Notes under the pieces: generated by a model
The model's input: only the letters and a program-made list of their open reading frames with translations
Database searches by the model: none
What the model was told of the DNA's origin: nothing
Program-made: the position numbers and the translations under genes
Origin: a bacterium Scap17
Lineage (GTDB): Bacteria > Pseudomonadota > Gammaproteobacteria > Pseudomonadales > Halomonadaceae
NCBI GenBank assembly: GCA_013376735.1
Contig: VINJ01000001.1
Location: 1,860,001-1,924,000, forward strand
DNA: 64,000 bases
Direction of reading: 5' to 3'
Shown: in pieces, positions 56,381 to 64,000 of the stretch
Layout: each line of letters opens with the position of its first letter
Numbering within the stretch: the first letter of the stretch is position 1

Positions 56381-57484
56381 ATGCAATGGATTTCACAGTA
56401 CGGCCTCTTTCTGGCCCAGGCGATCACCGTAGTGGTCGCGATCGCGGCCATCGTGCTCATCATTGCACGTGCACGACAGGGGGAAGCGGGGGAGCGCCAA
56501 GCCAAGCTGAAGATTCGCCCCTGGCATGAGCGCATCAAGGGCTATCAGCGCGAATTGAGCCACGCCGGTCTGGAAGAGGCCGAGTACGCCGCCAAGGAGA
56601 AGGCGCGGGCCAAGAAGTACAAGCAGGAAGCCAAGGCGCTCAAGAAATCGCTCAAGGCCAAGGCGAAAGCCAACAAGGGCGGCAATGCGGACAAGGACGA
56701 TGCGCCGGCCAGTACGCGTGGGCGTCGGGTCTTCGTGCTCGACTTCGTCGGCGACATCAAGGCCAGCGGTGTGGAAAGCCTGGCGGAGCAGATCACGGCA
56801 CTGGAAGGCGTGCTGGGTGAGCAGGATGAGGTCGTGCTGCGACTGGAGTCCGGTGGCGGCCTTGTGCATGCCTATGGCCTGGCCGCGGCACAGCTGGACC
56901 GTCTGCGTGCCAGTGGCGCGCGCCTGACAATCACGGTCGACAAGGTCGCGGCCAGTGGCGGCTACATGATGGCCTGTGCGGCAGACCACGTGGTGGCAGC
57001 GCCCTTTGCGGTCATCGGCTCGATCGGGGTCGTGGCTCAAGTGCCCAATGTGCACCGTCTGCTCAAGAAGCATGATGTGGATGTCGAGATTCTGACGGCG
57101 GGGCGTTACAAGCGCACCTTGACCATGCTCGGCGAGAACAGTGAAGAAGGGCGTGAGAAGTTTCTGTCGGACTTGGCGCGCACCCATGAACTGTTCAAGC
57201 AGCATGTCGGCAGCCGTCGTCCGCAATTGGATGTCGAGGCAGTGTCCCAAGGCGATATCTGGTATGGCAGTGAAGCCATCGATATCGGTCTGATCGACGA
57301 GGTCGGTACCAGTCAGGCGTTGCTAGCACGCTATCTGAAGGAAGAGGTCAAGATCTTCGAGGTGAGTCTCGAGAAGCCGCGCCGCGTGATGGACCGTTTC
57401 GGCAAGGGCGTGACATCGAGTCTGGATCGTGTACTGGATCGCGTGCTGGAGCGCAATGCGGAGTCGCGCTGGCATCAGCAATAA
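56381..57484 (+). CDS. sohB: Inner-membrane S49 protease SohB
   Basis: A 367-residue signal-peptide-peptidase-type serine protease. One N-terminal membrane helix (about 8-33) is followed by a long Lys/Ala-rich coiled-coil-like segment (about 40-105), typical of SohB, and then the S49 domain. The nucleophile Ser is in KVAASGGYMMACAADHVVA and the general-base Lys in GRYKRTLTM. E. coli SohB is 349 residues. AGGAG lies 8 nt before ATG 56381; an upstream frame opens at 56333. A terminator follows at 57620-57653. Confidence 0.92.
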   Translation: MQWISQYGLFLAQAITVVVAIAAIVLIIARARQGEAGERQAKLKIRPWHERIKGYQRELSHAGLEEAEYAAKEKARAKKYKQEAKALKKSLKAKAKANKGGNADKDDAPASTRGRRVFVLDFVGDIKASGVESLAEQITALEGVLGEQDEVVLRLESGGGLVHAYGLAAAQLDRLRASGARLTITVDKVAASGGYMMACAADHVVAAPFAVIGSIGVVAQVPNVHRLLKKHDVDVEILTAGRYKRTLTMLGENSEEGREKFLSDLARTHELFKQHVGSRRPQLDVEAVSQGDIWYGSEAIDIGLIDEVGTSQALLARYLKEEVKIFEVSLEKPRRVMDRFGKGVTSSLDRVLDRVLERNAESRWHQQ

Positions 57485-57619
57485 GCGGCAGATTGCCGTC
57501 GTGGGCGAAGAGAAGAGGCTTGGAAGGCCATTCCGTGGCCTGCCCGATCTTGTTGGAGTCGGCGAGTGATACAGATGTCCAGCGGGTCACGATCAGCGTG
57601 ACTCAACGATATTCCCCTC

Positions 57620-57653
57620 AAAGGGCGTCAGTCACCGGCTGGCGCCCTTTTTC
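57620..57653 (+). terminator. Terminator between sohB and ArsR-family gene
   Basis: AAAGGGCG-T-CAG / CTG-G-CGCCCTTT stem with one mismatch, a 6-7-nt loop and a following TTTTT. It lies about 135 nt after sohB; the reverse strand also carries a T run after the stem, so it may serve the convergent regulator gene. Confidence 0.75.
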
Positions 57654-57966
57654 ATTTATAGAGATCCTGCAGGGCACGAATGACTCCTGCGGCGTTGGGG
57701 CCTTGCAGCGAATAATAGATGGTCTGAGAAGCGCGGCGCGTCCGCACCATGCCTTCACGACGCAGAATCGCCAGATGCTGCGACAGCGCGGATTGCGACA
57801 GTTCCAGGCGCGAGTTGAGCTCGCTCACCGACATTTCGCTGTCGCTGAGCAGGCACAGGATGCGCAGGCGGTTCTCGTTGCCCATCGCCTTGAGCAGGGC
57901 AGTGGCTTCTTCGATGACGCGGTCACCGGCCTGGTGCAGGGTGATGGCATCGCTGGACACTGGCAT
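57652..57966 (-). CDS. ArsR/SmtB-family regulator (BigR/YgaV-like)
   Basis: A 104-residue winged-helix regulator. ATALLKAMGNENRLRILCLLSDSEMSVSEL (residues 20-48, here in two parts) and the recognition helix SQSALSQHLAILRREGMV match the BigR/YgaV group, which senses sulfide or sulfane sulfur through two Cys. Here only one Cys remains (RILCLL); the C-terminal partner is absent (ending NAAGVIRALQDLYK). ATG 57966 has AAGGA 8 nt upstream; ATG 58005, with GGGAG, would add 13 residues. The target genes are unknown; prpE lies divergent 567 nt away. Confidence 0.82.
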   Translation of the reverse strand: MPVSSDAITLHQAGDRVIEEATALLKAMGNENRLRILCLLSDSEMSVSELNSRLELSQSALSQHLAILRREGMVRTRRASQTIYYSLQGPNAAGVIRALQDLYK

Positions 57967-58360
57967 GGGGTTATTCCTTGCAGCTGTAGAAAGTGTTGCG
58001 TTCATGCGGTCTCTCCCGGTCGGTCTATCTTGGTGCATCCCGAGGGACGCAATGGGCCATTGGCATGTTGTTATGACCTAACCTTGTTTTAGTGAATGAT
58101 CAATAACTCCGCGTGCTACGTCCAAGAGAATCTTAAACGATAAATCATCGACTTTGTCGTTCTCAGGCTTTGACTTTTTGTCGCATCTGCTGTGAGACCG
58201 CGTTCAAGCGTATGTTTTATTGCCCGAATGACGCCTTTCACGCTGTCAGCTCGTCTGCGACCAAGGATTGAGTCTAAGACCATCAGACGCTGAAAACGGT
58301 GAGCTGAGCAGGTTTGAAGGGCAATTTTTGGCCTAAGGTTTCAACGTAACTATCGGTTCA

Positions 58361-58501
58361 GGCATCTCTGTCCTGCCTGTCCTTCCTCCATCGTCGTCTG
58401 TCGCATCGTCGTTGGCGAGCGACATCAATGACGACATGAAAAGAGGTCCGGTCAACGGGCCCCGGAGACAAGGCCTTGCGTCAGGACAGGCAAGAGATGC
58501 C
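58361..58501 (+). promoter_or_regulatory. Structured element upstream of prpE (19-bp closing stem)
   Basis: Arms at 58361-58383 and 58483-58501 pair perfectly over 19 bp with a single 4-nt bulge (58370-58373). Inside are further complementary segments: GTCGT/ACGAC (58393-58397 with 58431-58435), GTCGC/GCGAC (58400-58404 with 58419-58423) and TCCGG/CCGGA (58447-58451 with 58462-58466). The element ends about 32 nt before the prpE ATG. It could be a cis-acting leader RNA, a small RNA or a small inverted-repeat (MITE-like) element. It resembles no riboswitch class I recognise. The region 57967-58360 upstream shows nothing else clear. Confidence 0.6.
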
Positions 58502-58533
58502 CACAAAGCCATTCGTGGATCACGAGGTACGCC

Positions 58534-60504
58534 ATGCCCGACGCCAATCACTCCTGTGCACGCGAGCGTTATCTAGCTCTGACGGCAAGAGCCAACGAGA
58601 CGCCAGAAGACTTCTGGGCTGAGCAGGCGCAACGCATCGCCTGGTTTCGCCCGCCACAGACCATTCTGGCCTGGGATGAGCAACAGCATGCTCGCTGGTT
58701 CATCGATGGCGAGATGAACATCTGCCATGCCGCGCTGGATCATCACGTCGCCAATGGGCGCGCGGATCAGGTCGCGTTGTACTGGGATTCGCCGGTCACC
58801 CAGAGCAAGCGGCAGTACACGTTTCGTGAGCTGCGTGATGAGGTGGCTCTGCTGGCGGGGGCGCTGCGCAATCTCGGGGTGGAGAAGGGCGACCGTGTCG
58901 TGCTCTACATGCCGATGGTCGCCGAGGCCATGATGGCGATGCTGGCCTGTGCACGTCTCGGGGCGGTGCACTCAGTGGTCTTCGGCGGCTTTTCCCCCAA
59001 GGAGCTGGCGGTACGCATCGATGACGCCGCGCCCAAGGTGATCATGGCGGCGTCCTGCGGGGTGGAAGTCGATCGCATCATTCCCTACAAGCCCTGGCTG
59101 GATGAGGCCATCGAGCTTGCCGAGCACACCCCGCAAGCCTGTCTGATCCTGCAGCGTGAACAGCAGCGGGCGACACTTGGGCCGCGCGATCATGATTGGC
59201 ATGAATGTCTGGCCAGCGCCCAAGCCACTGAAGCGGTCAGCATGCTGGGCAGCGAACCTCTCTATGTCCTCTATACCTCCGGCACCACCGGCAAGCCCAA
59301 GGGGGTGGTGCGTGATCACGCCGGCTACGCCGTGGCGTTGCATTATTCAATGGAGCTTCTCTATGCGACCCGCCCCGGCGATACCTTCATGGCGGCCTCG
59401 GACATCGGCTGGGTCGTCGGCCACTCCTATATCGTCTATGGCCCGTTGCTGATGGGGGCCAGTACCGTCATGTATGAGGGCAAGCCGGTCAAGACCCCTG
59501 ATGCCGGAGCCTTCTGGCGCTTGATCGAGGAATACCGCATCAACTGCTTCTTCACTGCGCCGACGGCATTTCGCGCCATGAAGAAGGAAGACCCGGAAGC
59601 CAGTCACATGGCCAATTACGACCTTTCCAGCCTGCGCAGTCTGTTCCTGGCCGGAGAGCGACTGGACCCGCCGACCTATCACTGGCTCGCCGATCTCCTG
59701 CCGGTGCCGGTCGTCGATCACTGGTGGCAGACCGAAACCGGCTGGCCCATCGCCGGCAACCTGCTGGGCCTCGACATGTTCACCGAAGGCAGCCGCGAGG
59801 TGAAGGCGCCGGTCGAGGCGCGTGCCGGAAGCGCCACCTGGCCGTTGCCGGGCTTCAATGTGCAGATTCTCGATGGCATGGGAGATGAGGTGCCCACGGG
59901 AGAGCAGGGCAATGTCGTGTTACGCCAACCGCTGCCGCCGGGCTGCCTGACCGGACTCTATCAGGATCCCGGACGTTTCCATTCTGCCTATCTTGCCGCC
60001 TACCCCGGCTATTACCTGTCCGGTGATGGCGGCTACTTCGATGAGCAGGGCTATCTGTTCGTGATGGGACGCATTGATGATGTCATCAACGTGGCGGGGC
60101 ACCGTCTGTCGACGGGCGAGATGGAGCAGGTGCTTGGTGCACACGCCGCGATCGCGGAATGCGCGGTGATCGGCATCGAGGATTCGCTCAAGGGCGAGAT
60201 GCCGTTGGGACTGGTGATTCTCAAGGATGGCTGGCAAGGGGATGAAGCCAGCCTGTGCGCCGAGCTTGCCCAGCGGATACGCGAGGAAATCGGGGCCTTT
60301 GCCTCGCTCAAGGAGGTGCTGGTCGTCGAGCGCCTGCCCAAGACGCGCTCAGGCAAGATACTGCGCAAGATGATCCGCCAGATCGCCGCGGGCGAGCAAT
60401 ACCAGGTGCCCTCGACGATAGATGATCCCTCAAGCCTGGAGGATGTGCGTGAAGCCCTGAGCGATGCTGGCGTCGGTCAGGCGCGGGAGGCACGTAGCGC
60501 ATGA
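58534..60504 (+). CDS. prpE: Propionyl-CoA synthetase (acyl-CoA ligase)
   Basis: A 656-residue AMP-forming acyl-CoA synthetase. The P-loop is YTSGTTGKPKGVV (about 245), WWQTETGWPI and YLSGDGGYFDEQGYLFVMGRIDD mark the adenylate site, and the acetylatable Lys lies in PKTRSGKILRKMIR near residue 620. PrpE proteins are about 630 residues and favour propionate; distinction from short acetyl-CoA-synthetase-like relatives rests on overall similarity. GAGGT precedes the ATG. No prpBCD genes are nearby. A structured element lies just upstream and a strong terminator follows. Confidence 0.87.
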   Translation: MPDANHSCARERYLALTARANETPEDFWAEQAQRIAWFRPPQTILAWDEQQHARWFIDGEMNICHAALDHHVANGRADQVALYWDSPVTQSKRQYTFRELRDEVALLAGALRNLGVEKGDRVVLYMPMVAEAMMAMLACARLGAVHSVVFGGFSPKELAVRIDDAAPKVIMAASCGVEVDRIIPYKPWLDEAIELAEHTPQACLILQREQQRATLGPRDHDWHECLASAQATEAVSMLGSEPLYVLYTSGTTGKPKGVVRDHAGYAVALHYSMELLYATRPGDTFMAASDIGWVVGHSYIVYGPLLMGASTVMYEGKPVKTPDAGAFWRLIEEYRINCFFTAPTAFRAMKKEDPEASHMANYDLSSLRSLFLAGERLDPPTYHWLADLLPVPVVDHWWQTETGWPIAGNLLGLDMFTEGSREVKAPVEARAGSATWPLPGFNVQILDGMGDEVPTGEQGNVVLRQPLPPGCLTGLYQDPGRFHSAYLAAYPGYYLSGDGGYFDEQGYLFVMGRIDDVINVAGHRLSTGEMEQVLGAHAAIAECAVIGIEDSLKGEMPLGLVILKDGWQGDEASLCAELAQRIREEIGAFASLKEVLVVERLPKTRSGKILRKMIRQIAAGEQYQVPSTIDDPSSLEDVREALSDAGVGQAREARSA

Positions 60505-60573
60505 ATCGAGGCGCATGAGCCGATACAGTGATATCGCGGACGCATGACGCGGTCCGTGCTGCTCCAACAAGGC

Positions 60574-60610
60574 AAAAGCCCCCGCCATGAGACATGGCGG
60601 GGGCTTTTTT
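60574..60610. terminator. Bidirectional terminator after prpE
   Basis: A perfect 16-bp stem (AAAAGCCCCCGCCATG and its complement) with a 3-nt loop and T6 on the plus strand, A4 upstream giving a T run on the minus strand. It separates convergent prpE and the NhaC-family gene. Confidence 0.92.
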
Positions 60611-60632
60611 CAGCAAGGCAGCATTTATTGCA

Positions 60633-62234
60633 TCACGTGCGTGCCACGACTGGATCGGCCATCTCGCGGCGTGCAAGCCATGCGATGCTGATGACCAGCA
60701 GGCTCGCCAGGCTCAACCAGCCGAACAGGGTGCTGTCGGTCACGCCCATCACCAGGTAGGCGATCAGCGAGATCGCGGCACCCAGCAGGGCGTAGGGCAA
60801 CTGGGTGATCACGTGATCGATGTGATGGCAGCTGGCACCCGTCGAGGACAGGATGGTGGTGTCGGAAATCGGCGAGCAGTGATCCCCGAACACGGAGCCG
60901 GCCAGCACCGCCCCCATCATCGGCAGCATCATGGCGAGCTCGGTGGCGGCCGCCATGTCACCGGCGATGGGCAGCATGATGCCGAAGGTGCCCCAGCTGG
61001 TGCCGGTGGCAAAGGCCATCAGGCCGGAGAGCACGAACAGCAGCATCGGCAGCCAGGTCGGAGACACGACGCCCTCGACCAGCGTGGCGAGGTACTGACC
61101 GGTCCCCAGAGAGCCGATGATGCCGGTCAGCAACCAGGCGAAGACGAGGATATAGACGGCAGGCAGCATGGAGCTGGCGCCTTGGGCGATGGCGCTGAGA
61201 CTGCGACCAGCGCCCATGCGATGCCGCAGCAGCATCGCTACCGCAGCCAGCAGACCGATGGCGCCGCCGATGATCAGCGATTTGGCGACATCCGTCAGTT
61301 CAAAGGCGCGAATCAGGCCGAAGGCCTCACCCTCGGCGGCCAGTGCGCTGGCGCCGGTCTGCACGATCATGAAGAAGGTCGCGATGACCAGCACGATGAT
61401 CGGGATCAGCAGGTCCATCGGGCGGCCACGCTCGGACTCTTCCACGTGGGTGTTGCCCGGCGGATTGCCGCGCTTGGCATCGAAAAGCTCACCGTCGCGC
61501 GCCGCGATGGCATGACGGCGCATGGCACCGAAGTTGATGTCGAACCAGGCGGAGGCGATCACCAGCACCAGCGCCGCAATCGCGTAGTAGTTGAAGGCGG
61601 ATAGCTCGAGGAAGGCACCGAACGGGCTGACATCCGTGATGTGGTGGGTCGCCAGAATACCGGCGATCAGGCTGATGATGTAGGCACCCCAGCTGGAGAT
61701 CGGCGTCAGCACGCAGACGGGCGCGGCGGTGGAGTCGATCAGATAGGCCAGGCGCGCGCGCGACAGCCCCTGACGATCGGTCAGTGGACGACAGATGTTG
61801 CCCACAGCCAGGCTATTGAAATAATCATCGATGAAGATGAATACCCCCAGCAGCACGGTCATCAGCTGCGAGCCACGGCGGGTAGTGACTCGCGCCCGCG
61901 CCCAGTTGCCGAAGGCACGGGTGCCGCCTGCCAGCGTGATCACGCCGACCATGGCACCCAGTGCCAGCAGGAACAGCAGGATATAGACATTCCAGCTGTT
62001 GAGGCTGGCATCGGCAAGCTGACCGCTGTCCGGTATCTCGATGAAGACGGCAACCAGCTGCTGCCAGAGATAGTGCAGCGTGACGAGCGGCGAGAAATCA
62101 TTCAGCAGCAGGGCGCCTGACACGATACCCAGCCCGAGGGAGAGCATGACACGACGTGTCAGTATTGCGAGACCGATGGCTATGATCGGGGCGAGCAGCG
62201 AAAGCGGGGACGCCGCGTAGCTGGTCAGTTCCAT
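60633..62234 (-). CDS. Na+/H+ antiporter, NhaC family
   Basis: A 533-residue inner-membrane protein with about 11-12 hydrophobic segments. Family blocks are NSLAVGNICRPLTDR, RLAYLIDSTAAPVCVLTPISSWGAY, ATGTSWGTFGIMLPIAGDMA and GSVFGDHCSPISDTTILSSTGASCHHIDHV, the last being the conserved NhaC-type signature. A polar loop of about 50 residues lies near 240-280. Such carriers exchange Na+ for protons or Na+-coupled organic anions. AGGTG lies before the ATG. Fits salt adaptation in a marine or halophilic host. Confidence 0.88.
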   Translation of the reverse strand: MELTSYAASPLSLLAPIIAIGLAILTRRVMLSLGLGIVSGALLLNDFSPLVTLHYLWQQLVAVFIEIPDSGQLADASLNSWNVYILLFLLALGAMVGVITLAGGTRAFGNWARARVTTRRGSQLMTVLLGVFIFIDDYFNSLAVGNICRPLTDRQGLSRARLAYLIDSTAAPVCVLTPISSWGAYIISLIAGILATHHITDVSPFGAFLELSAFNYYAIAALVLVIASAWFDINFGAMRRHAIAARDGELFDAKRGNPPGNTHVEESERGRPMDLLIPIIVLVIATFFMIVQTGASALAAEGEAFGLIRAFELTDVAKSLIIGGAIGLLAAVAMLLRHRMGAGRSLSAIAQGASSMLPAVYILVFAWLLTGIIGSLGTGQYLATLVEGVVSPTWLPMLLFVLSGLMAFATGTSWGTFGIMLPIAGDMAAATELAMMLPMMGAVLAGSVFGDHCSPISDTTILSSTGASCHHIDHVITQLPYALLGAAISLIAYLVMGVTDSTLFGWLSLASLLVISIAWLARREMADPVVART

Positions 62235-62741
62235 GTATCACCTGTAATCAAAGGCAGGCGCCGGGACAAAGCGCGCTACCGGGTGCCGTGATGGCGGTTA
62301 TGGTGCGTGGGTGTCAGGGAGTTGCACCGCCTGATCGCAGCGCACACTCACGGGATCGCCGTTGCGCAACGGCAATCGATGAGTCGCGAGCCTGCGCTCG
62401 ACAAGTCCTGGGCCGCCACTGGCAGGCGGCGACTTCCGGAAGGGGGCGCATTATGCCCGAGCCAAACAAGACGTGAAACATTACCGTGTTCACCTAAAGT
62501 CTAGATCGCAGTGAAAAACACCGTCATTGCGCTATTTCTCCCCTAGAATTCGGCCGCAGAAGACCGCTATACAGTGGGCTCTTCTTGCTTATCCCCGTGG
62601 GATATGAAGAATGGCGCTCACCAAAGCATGTCGAGCAGCCCTATCGTAGTGGTTGCTCGCTGTCAGTCGCAGGAAAGTCATGGGCTTTCCGTTGCCCTGG
62701 CAGCGTCGACAAGACCAAAAACCCGCCAAAGCGAGACCGAC
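62235..62741. other. Divergent intergenic region between NhaC and AGCS genes
   Basis: A 507-nt gap between two divergent Na+-coupled transporter genes. I searched by eye for a glycine riboswitch, common before AGCS carriers, and did not see one. Only short frames without ribosome sites and small hairpins (for example ATCCC-CGT-GGGAT near 62594) are present. Promoters for both genes must lie here. Confidence 0.5.
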
Positions 62742-64000
62742 ATGTCGGAAACAACGTCCATCATTCCAGCGCCGATTCTGGCGTTGATCGATGCAGGCAA
62801 TGGCCTGCTGTGGGGCAGTGTATTGATTTACCTGCTCATCGGAGCGGGTCTCTTCTTCACGGTCATGACCAAGGGTATCCAGTTCCGTTATTTCAGGCAC
62901 ATGTGGAAGCTGCTGGCCACATCTCGTCAGGGCAGTGAAGGGGGTATCTCTTCCTTCCAGGCGCTGGCCACTTCTCTGGCGGCGCGCGTCGGTACCGGTA
63001 ACCTCGCCGGTGTCGCCGTGGCGATTTCCCTGGGTGGCCCGGGCGCCATCTTCTGGATGTGGATGACGGCGCTGGTCGGCATGTCCACCAGTTTCATCGA
63101 GTCCACCCTGGCGCAGGCCTACAAGGTCTCCCACGATGACAATACTTTCCGTGGTGGTCCGGCCTATTACATCGAGAAGGGCCTCGGTCAGCGCTGGATG
63201 GCCATCCTGTTCTCCGTCTGTCTGATCATCGCCTTCGGTCTGGCCTTCAACTCCGTGCAGTCCAACTCCATTGCGTTGGCCATGGAGCAGGCCTTCAGCG
63301 TGCCGCCGTGGATCATGGGCGTGGTGCTGGTCGTGGTCATGGTGCCGATCATCTTCGGTGGCATGAAGCGCATCACGCGCACCGCTGAGCTGATCGTGCC
63401 GATCATGGCACTGCTCTATCTGCTGCTGGCCATCTTCGTCGTGGCCATCAACATCACCGAGCTGCCGGCGGCGCTGGGCACCATCTTCCGCAGTGCCTTC
63501 GGTCTTGAGCAGGCCGCAGGTGGCGCGCTGGGCTACACCATCGCCCAGGCGATGATGAATGGCATCAAGCGGGGTCTGTTCTCCAACGAAGCGGGTATGG
63601 GTTCCGCCCCGAACGCCGCCGCAATGGCGACCACCAAGCATCCGGCGTCCCAGGGCTTCGTCCAGATGCTGGGCGTGTTCATCGACACCCTGGTCATCTG
63701 CACTGCGACCGCGGCCATCATCATCATGAGTGGCACCCTGGGCAACGATGGCGGCAATGACGGCATCCAGATCACCCAAGTGGCGCTGTCTTCTCAGGTC
63801 GGTAGCTGGGGGGGCGGCTTCGTGGCGATCGCCATTCTGCTGTTCGCCTTCACCTCGCTGGTGGCGAACTACTCCTATGGCGAGTCCAATATCGAGTACA
63901 TCGCCGGCAAGAAGAACGCCAAGGCCGTCGTCATGGTCTACCGCTTCGCCGTGCTCGGCATGGTCATGCTCGGCGCTGTCGCCAGCCTGAAGAACATCTG
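62742..64000 (+). CDS. Sodium:alanine/glycine symporter (AGCS family), 3' end cut
   Basis: The first about 419 residues of an inner-membrane amino acid carrier; the gene runs past the window edge. It opens MSETTSIIPAPILALIDAGN followed by LLWGSVLIYLLIGAGLFFT, then GSEGGISSFQALATSLAARV and GTGNLAGVAVAISLGGPGAIFW, the AGCS signature. EAGMGSAPNAAAMATTKHPASQGF is also diagnostic. It imports alanine or glycine with Na+. A full member has about 450-550 residues. ATG 62742 is preceded only by a weak GCGAG. Divergent from the NhaC-type antiporter. Confidence 0.9.
   Translation, partial: MSETTSIIPAPILALIDAGNGLLWGSVLIYLLIGAGLFFTVMTKGIQFRYFRHMWKLLATSRQGSEGGISSFQALATSLAARVGTGNLAGVAVAISLGGPGAIFWMWMTALVGMSTSFIESTLAQAYKVSHDDNTFRGGPAYYIEKGLGQRWMAILFSVCLIIAFGLAFNSVQSNSIALAMEQAFSVPPWIMGVVLVVVMVPIIFGGMKRITRTAELIVPIMALLYLLLAIFVVAINITELPAALGTIFRSAFGLEQAAGGALGYTIAQAMMNGIKRGLFSNEAGMGSAPNAAAMATTKHPASQGFVQMLGVFIDTLVICTATAAIIIMSGTLGNDGGNDGIQITQVALSSQVGSWGGGFVAIAILLFAFTSLVANYSYGESNIEYIAGKKNAKAVVMVYRFAVLGMVMLGAVASLKNI

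Noticed and set aside
60594-61604. Plus-strand open frame opposite the NhaC-family gene
   Set aside because: Same antisense composition (His, Gln, Gly, Asp runs), no ribosome site, overlaps a clear transporter gene.
62235-62741. Glycine riboswitch before the AGCS symporter
   Set aside because: The conserved tandem-aptamer segments could not be recognised.
62589-63779. Minus-strand open frame opposite the AGCS symporter
   Set aside because: The plus strand encodes a clear AGCS carrier that has no stop before the window end; the minus frame is its compositional shadow.

Overview
The window is about 62-65% GC and tightly packed. It looks like chromosomal DNA of a marine or halophilic gammaproteobacterium, most likely a Halomonadaceae member such as Cobetia or Halomonas. 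This is an inference from gene content: a proline-type Na+ symporter, a BCCT osmolyte carrier, NhaC and AGCS Na+-coupled carriers, a betaine/carnitine-type dioxygenase, and the usual gamma core genes gloB-mltD, rnhA-dnaQ, nudC, sohB, polB and yejABEF. I found no rRNA, tRNA, CRISPR array, insertion sequence or prophage.

Layout. 0.1-5.6 kb: stand-alone HD-GYP protein; DUF1989 protein beside a PutP-like symporter and a divergent LysR regulator; SDR oxidoreductase. 5.7-8.8 kb: arsenic operon arsR-arsC-arsH-arsB (minus strand). 8.9-13.2 kb: LysR regulator divergent from a DddP-like M24 metalloenzyme and a BCCT transporter, probably an osmolyte uptake/breakdown module. 13.2-18.2 kb: small membrane protein, NAD-dependent epimerase/reductase, AT-rich lipoprotein, DUF3820 protein, aldehyde dehydrogenase, TauE/SafE carrier. 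18.5-25.4 kb: copper locus with a PhoP/PhoQ-like two-component pair, CopA with 12 Met/His octapeptide repeats, CopB, an AT-rich secreted protein and a His-tailed cytochrome c. 25.5-29.6 kb: gamma-butyrobetaine-dioxygenase-like enzyme with a GlxA/AraC regulator, then a PAS-GAF-GGDEF cyclase. 29.8-32.2 kb: DNA polymerase II. 32.2-42.3 kb: iron region, with a cyclic-peptide-type ABC exporter behind a strong Fur box, a TonB siderophore receptor, and an imelysin / di-haem oxidoreductase / imelysin / DUF1513 cluster with its own candidate Fur box. 42.4-48.5 kb: yejABEF peptide importer. 48.8-57.5 kb: mltD, gloB, methyltransferase, rnhA, dnaQ, nudC, SCP2 protein, sohB. 57.6-64 kb: ArsR-family regulator, prpE, NhaC antiporter and an AGCS symporter cut by the window end.

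Most notable non-gene signals: (i) a 141-nt element just upstream of prpE closed by a 19-bp inverted repeat with internal helices, either a structured leader RNA or a small inverted-repeat element; (ii) an almost perfect 21-nt direct repeat in front of the dioxygenase gene, the spacing expected for an AraC-family activator; (iii) a 14/19 Fur-box match before the ABC exporter; (iv) LysR-type T-N11-A dyads in two divergent promoter regions. Most notable protein oddity: the DddP-like enzyme keeps all six metal ligands at DddP spacing but has Gly where DddP is reported to have its catalytic Asp.

Start codons were chosen by Shine-Dalgarno sequence and family N-termini; where these differ from the longest reading frame it is stated. 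No database search was possible. Family names rest on motifs and recall.
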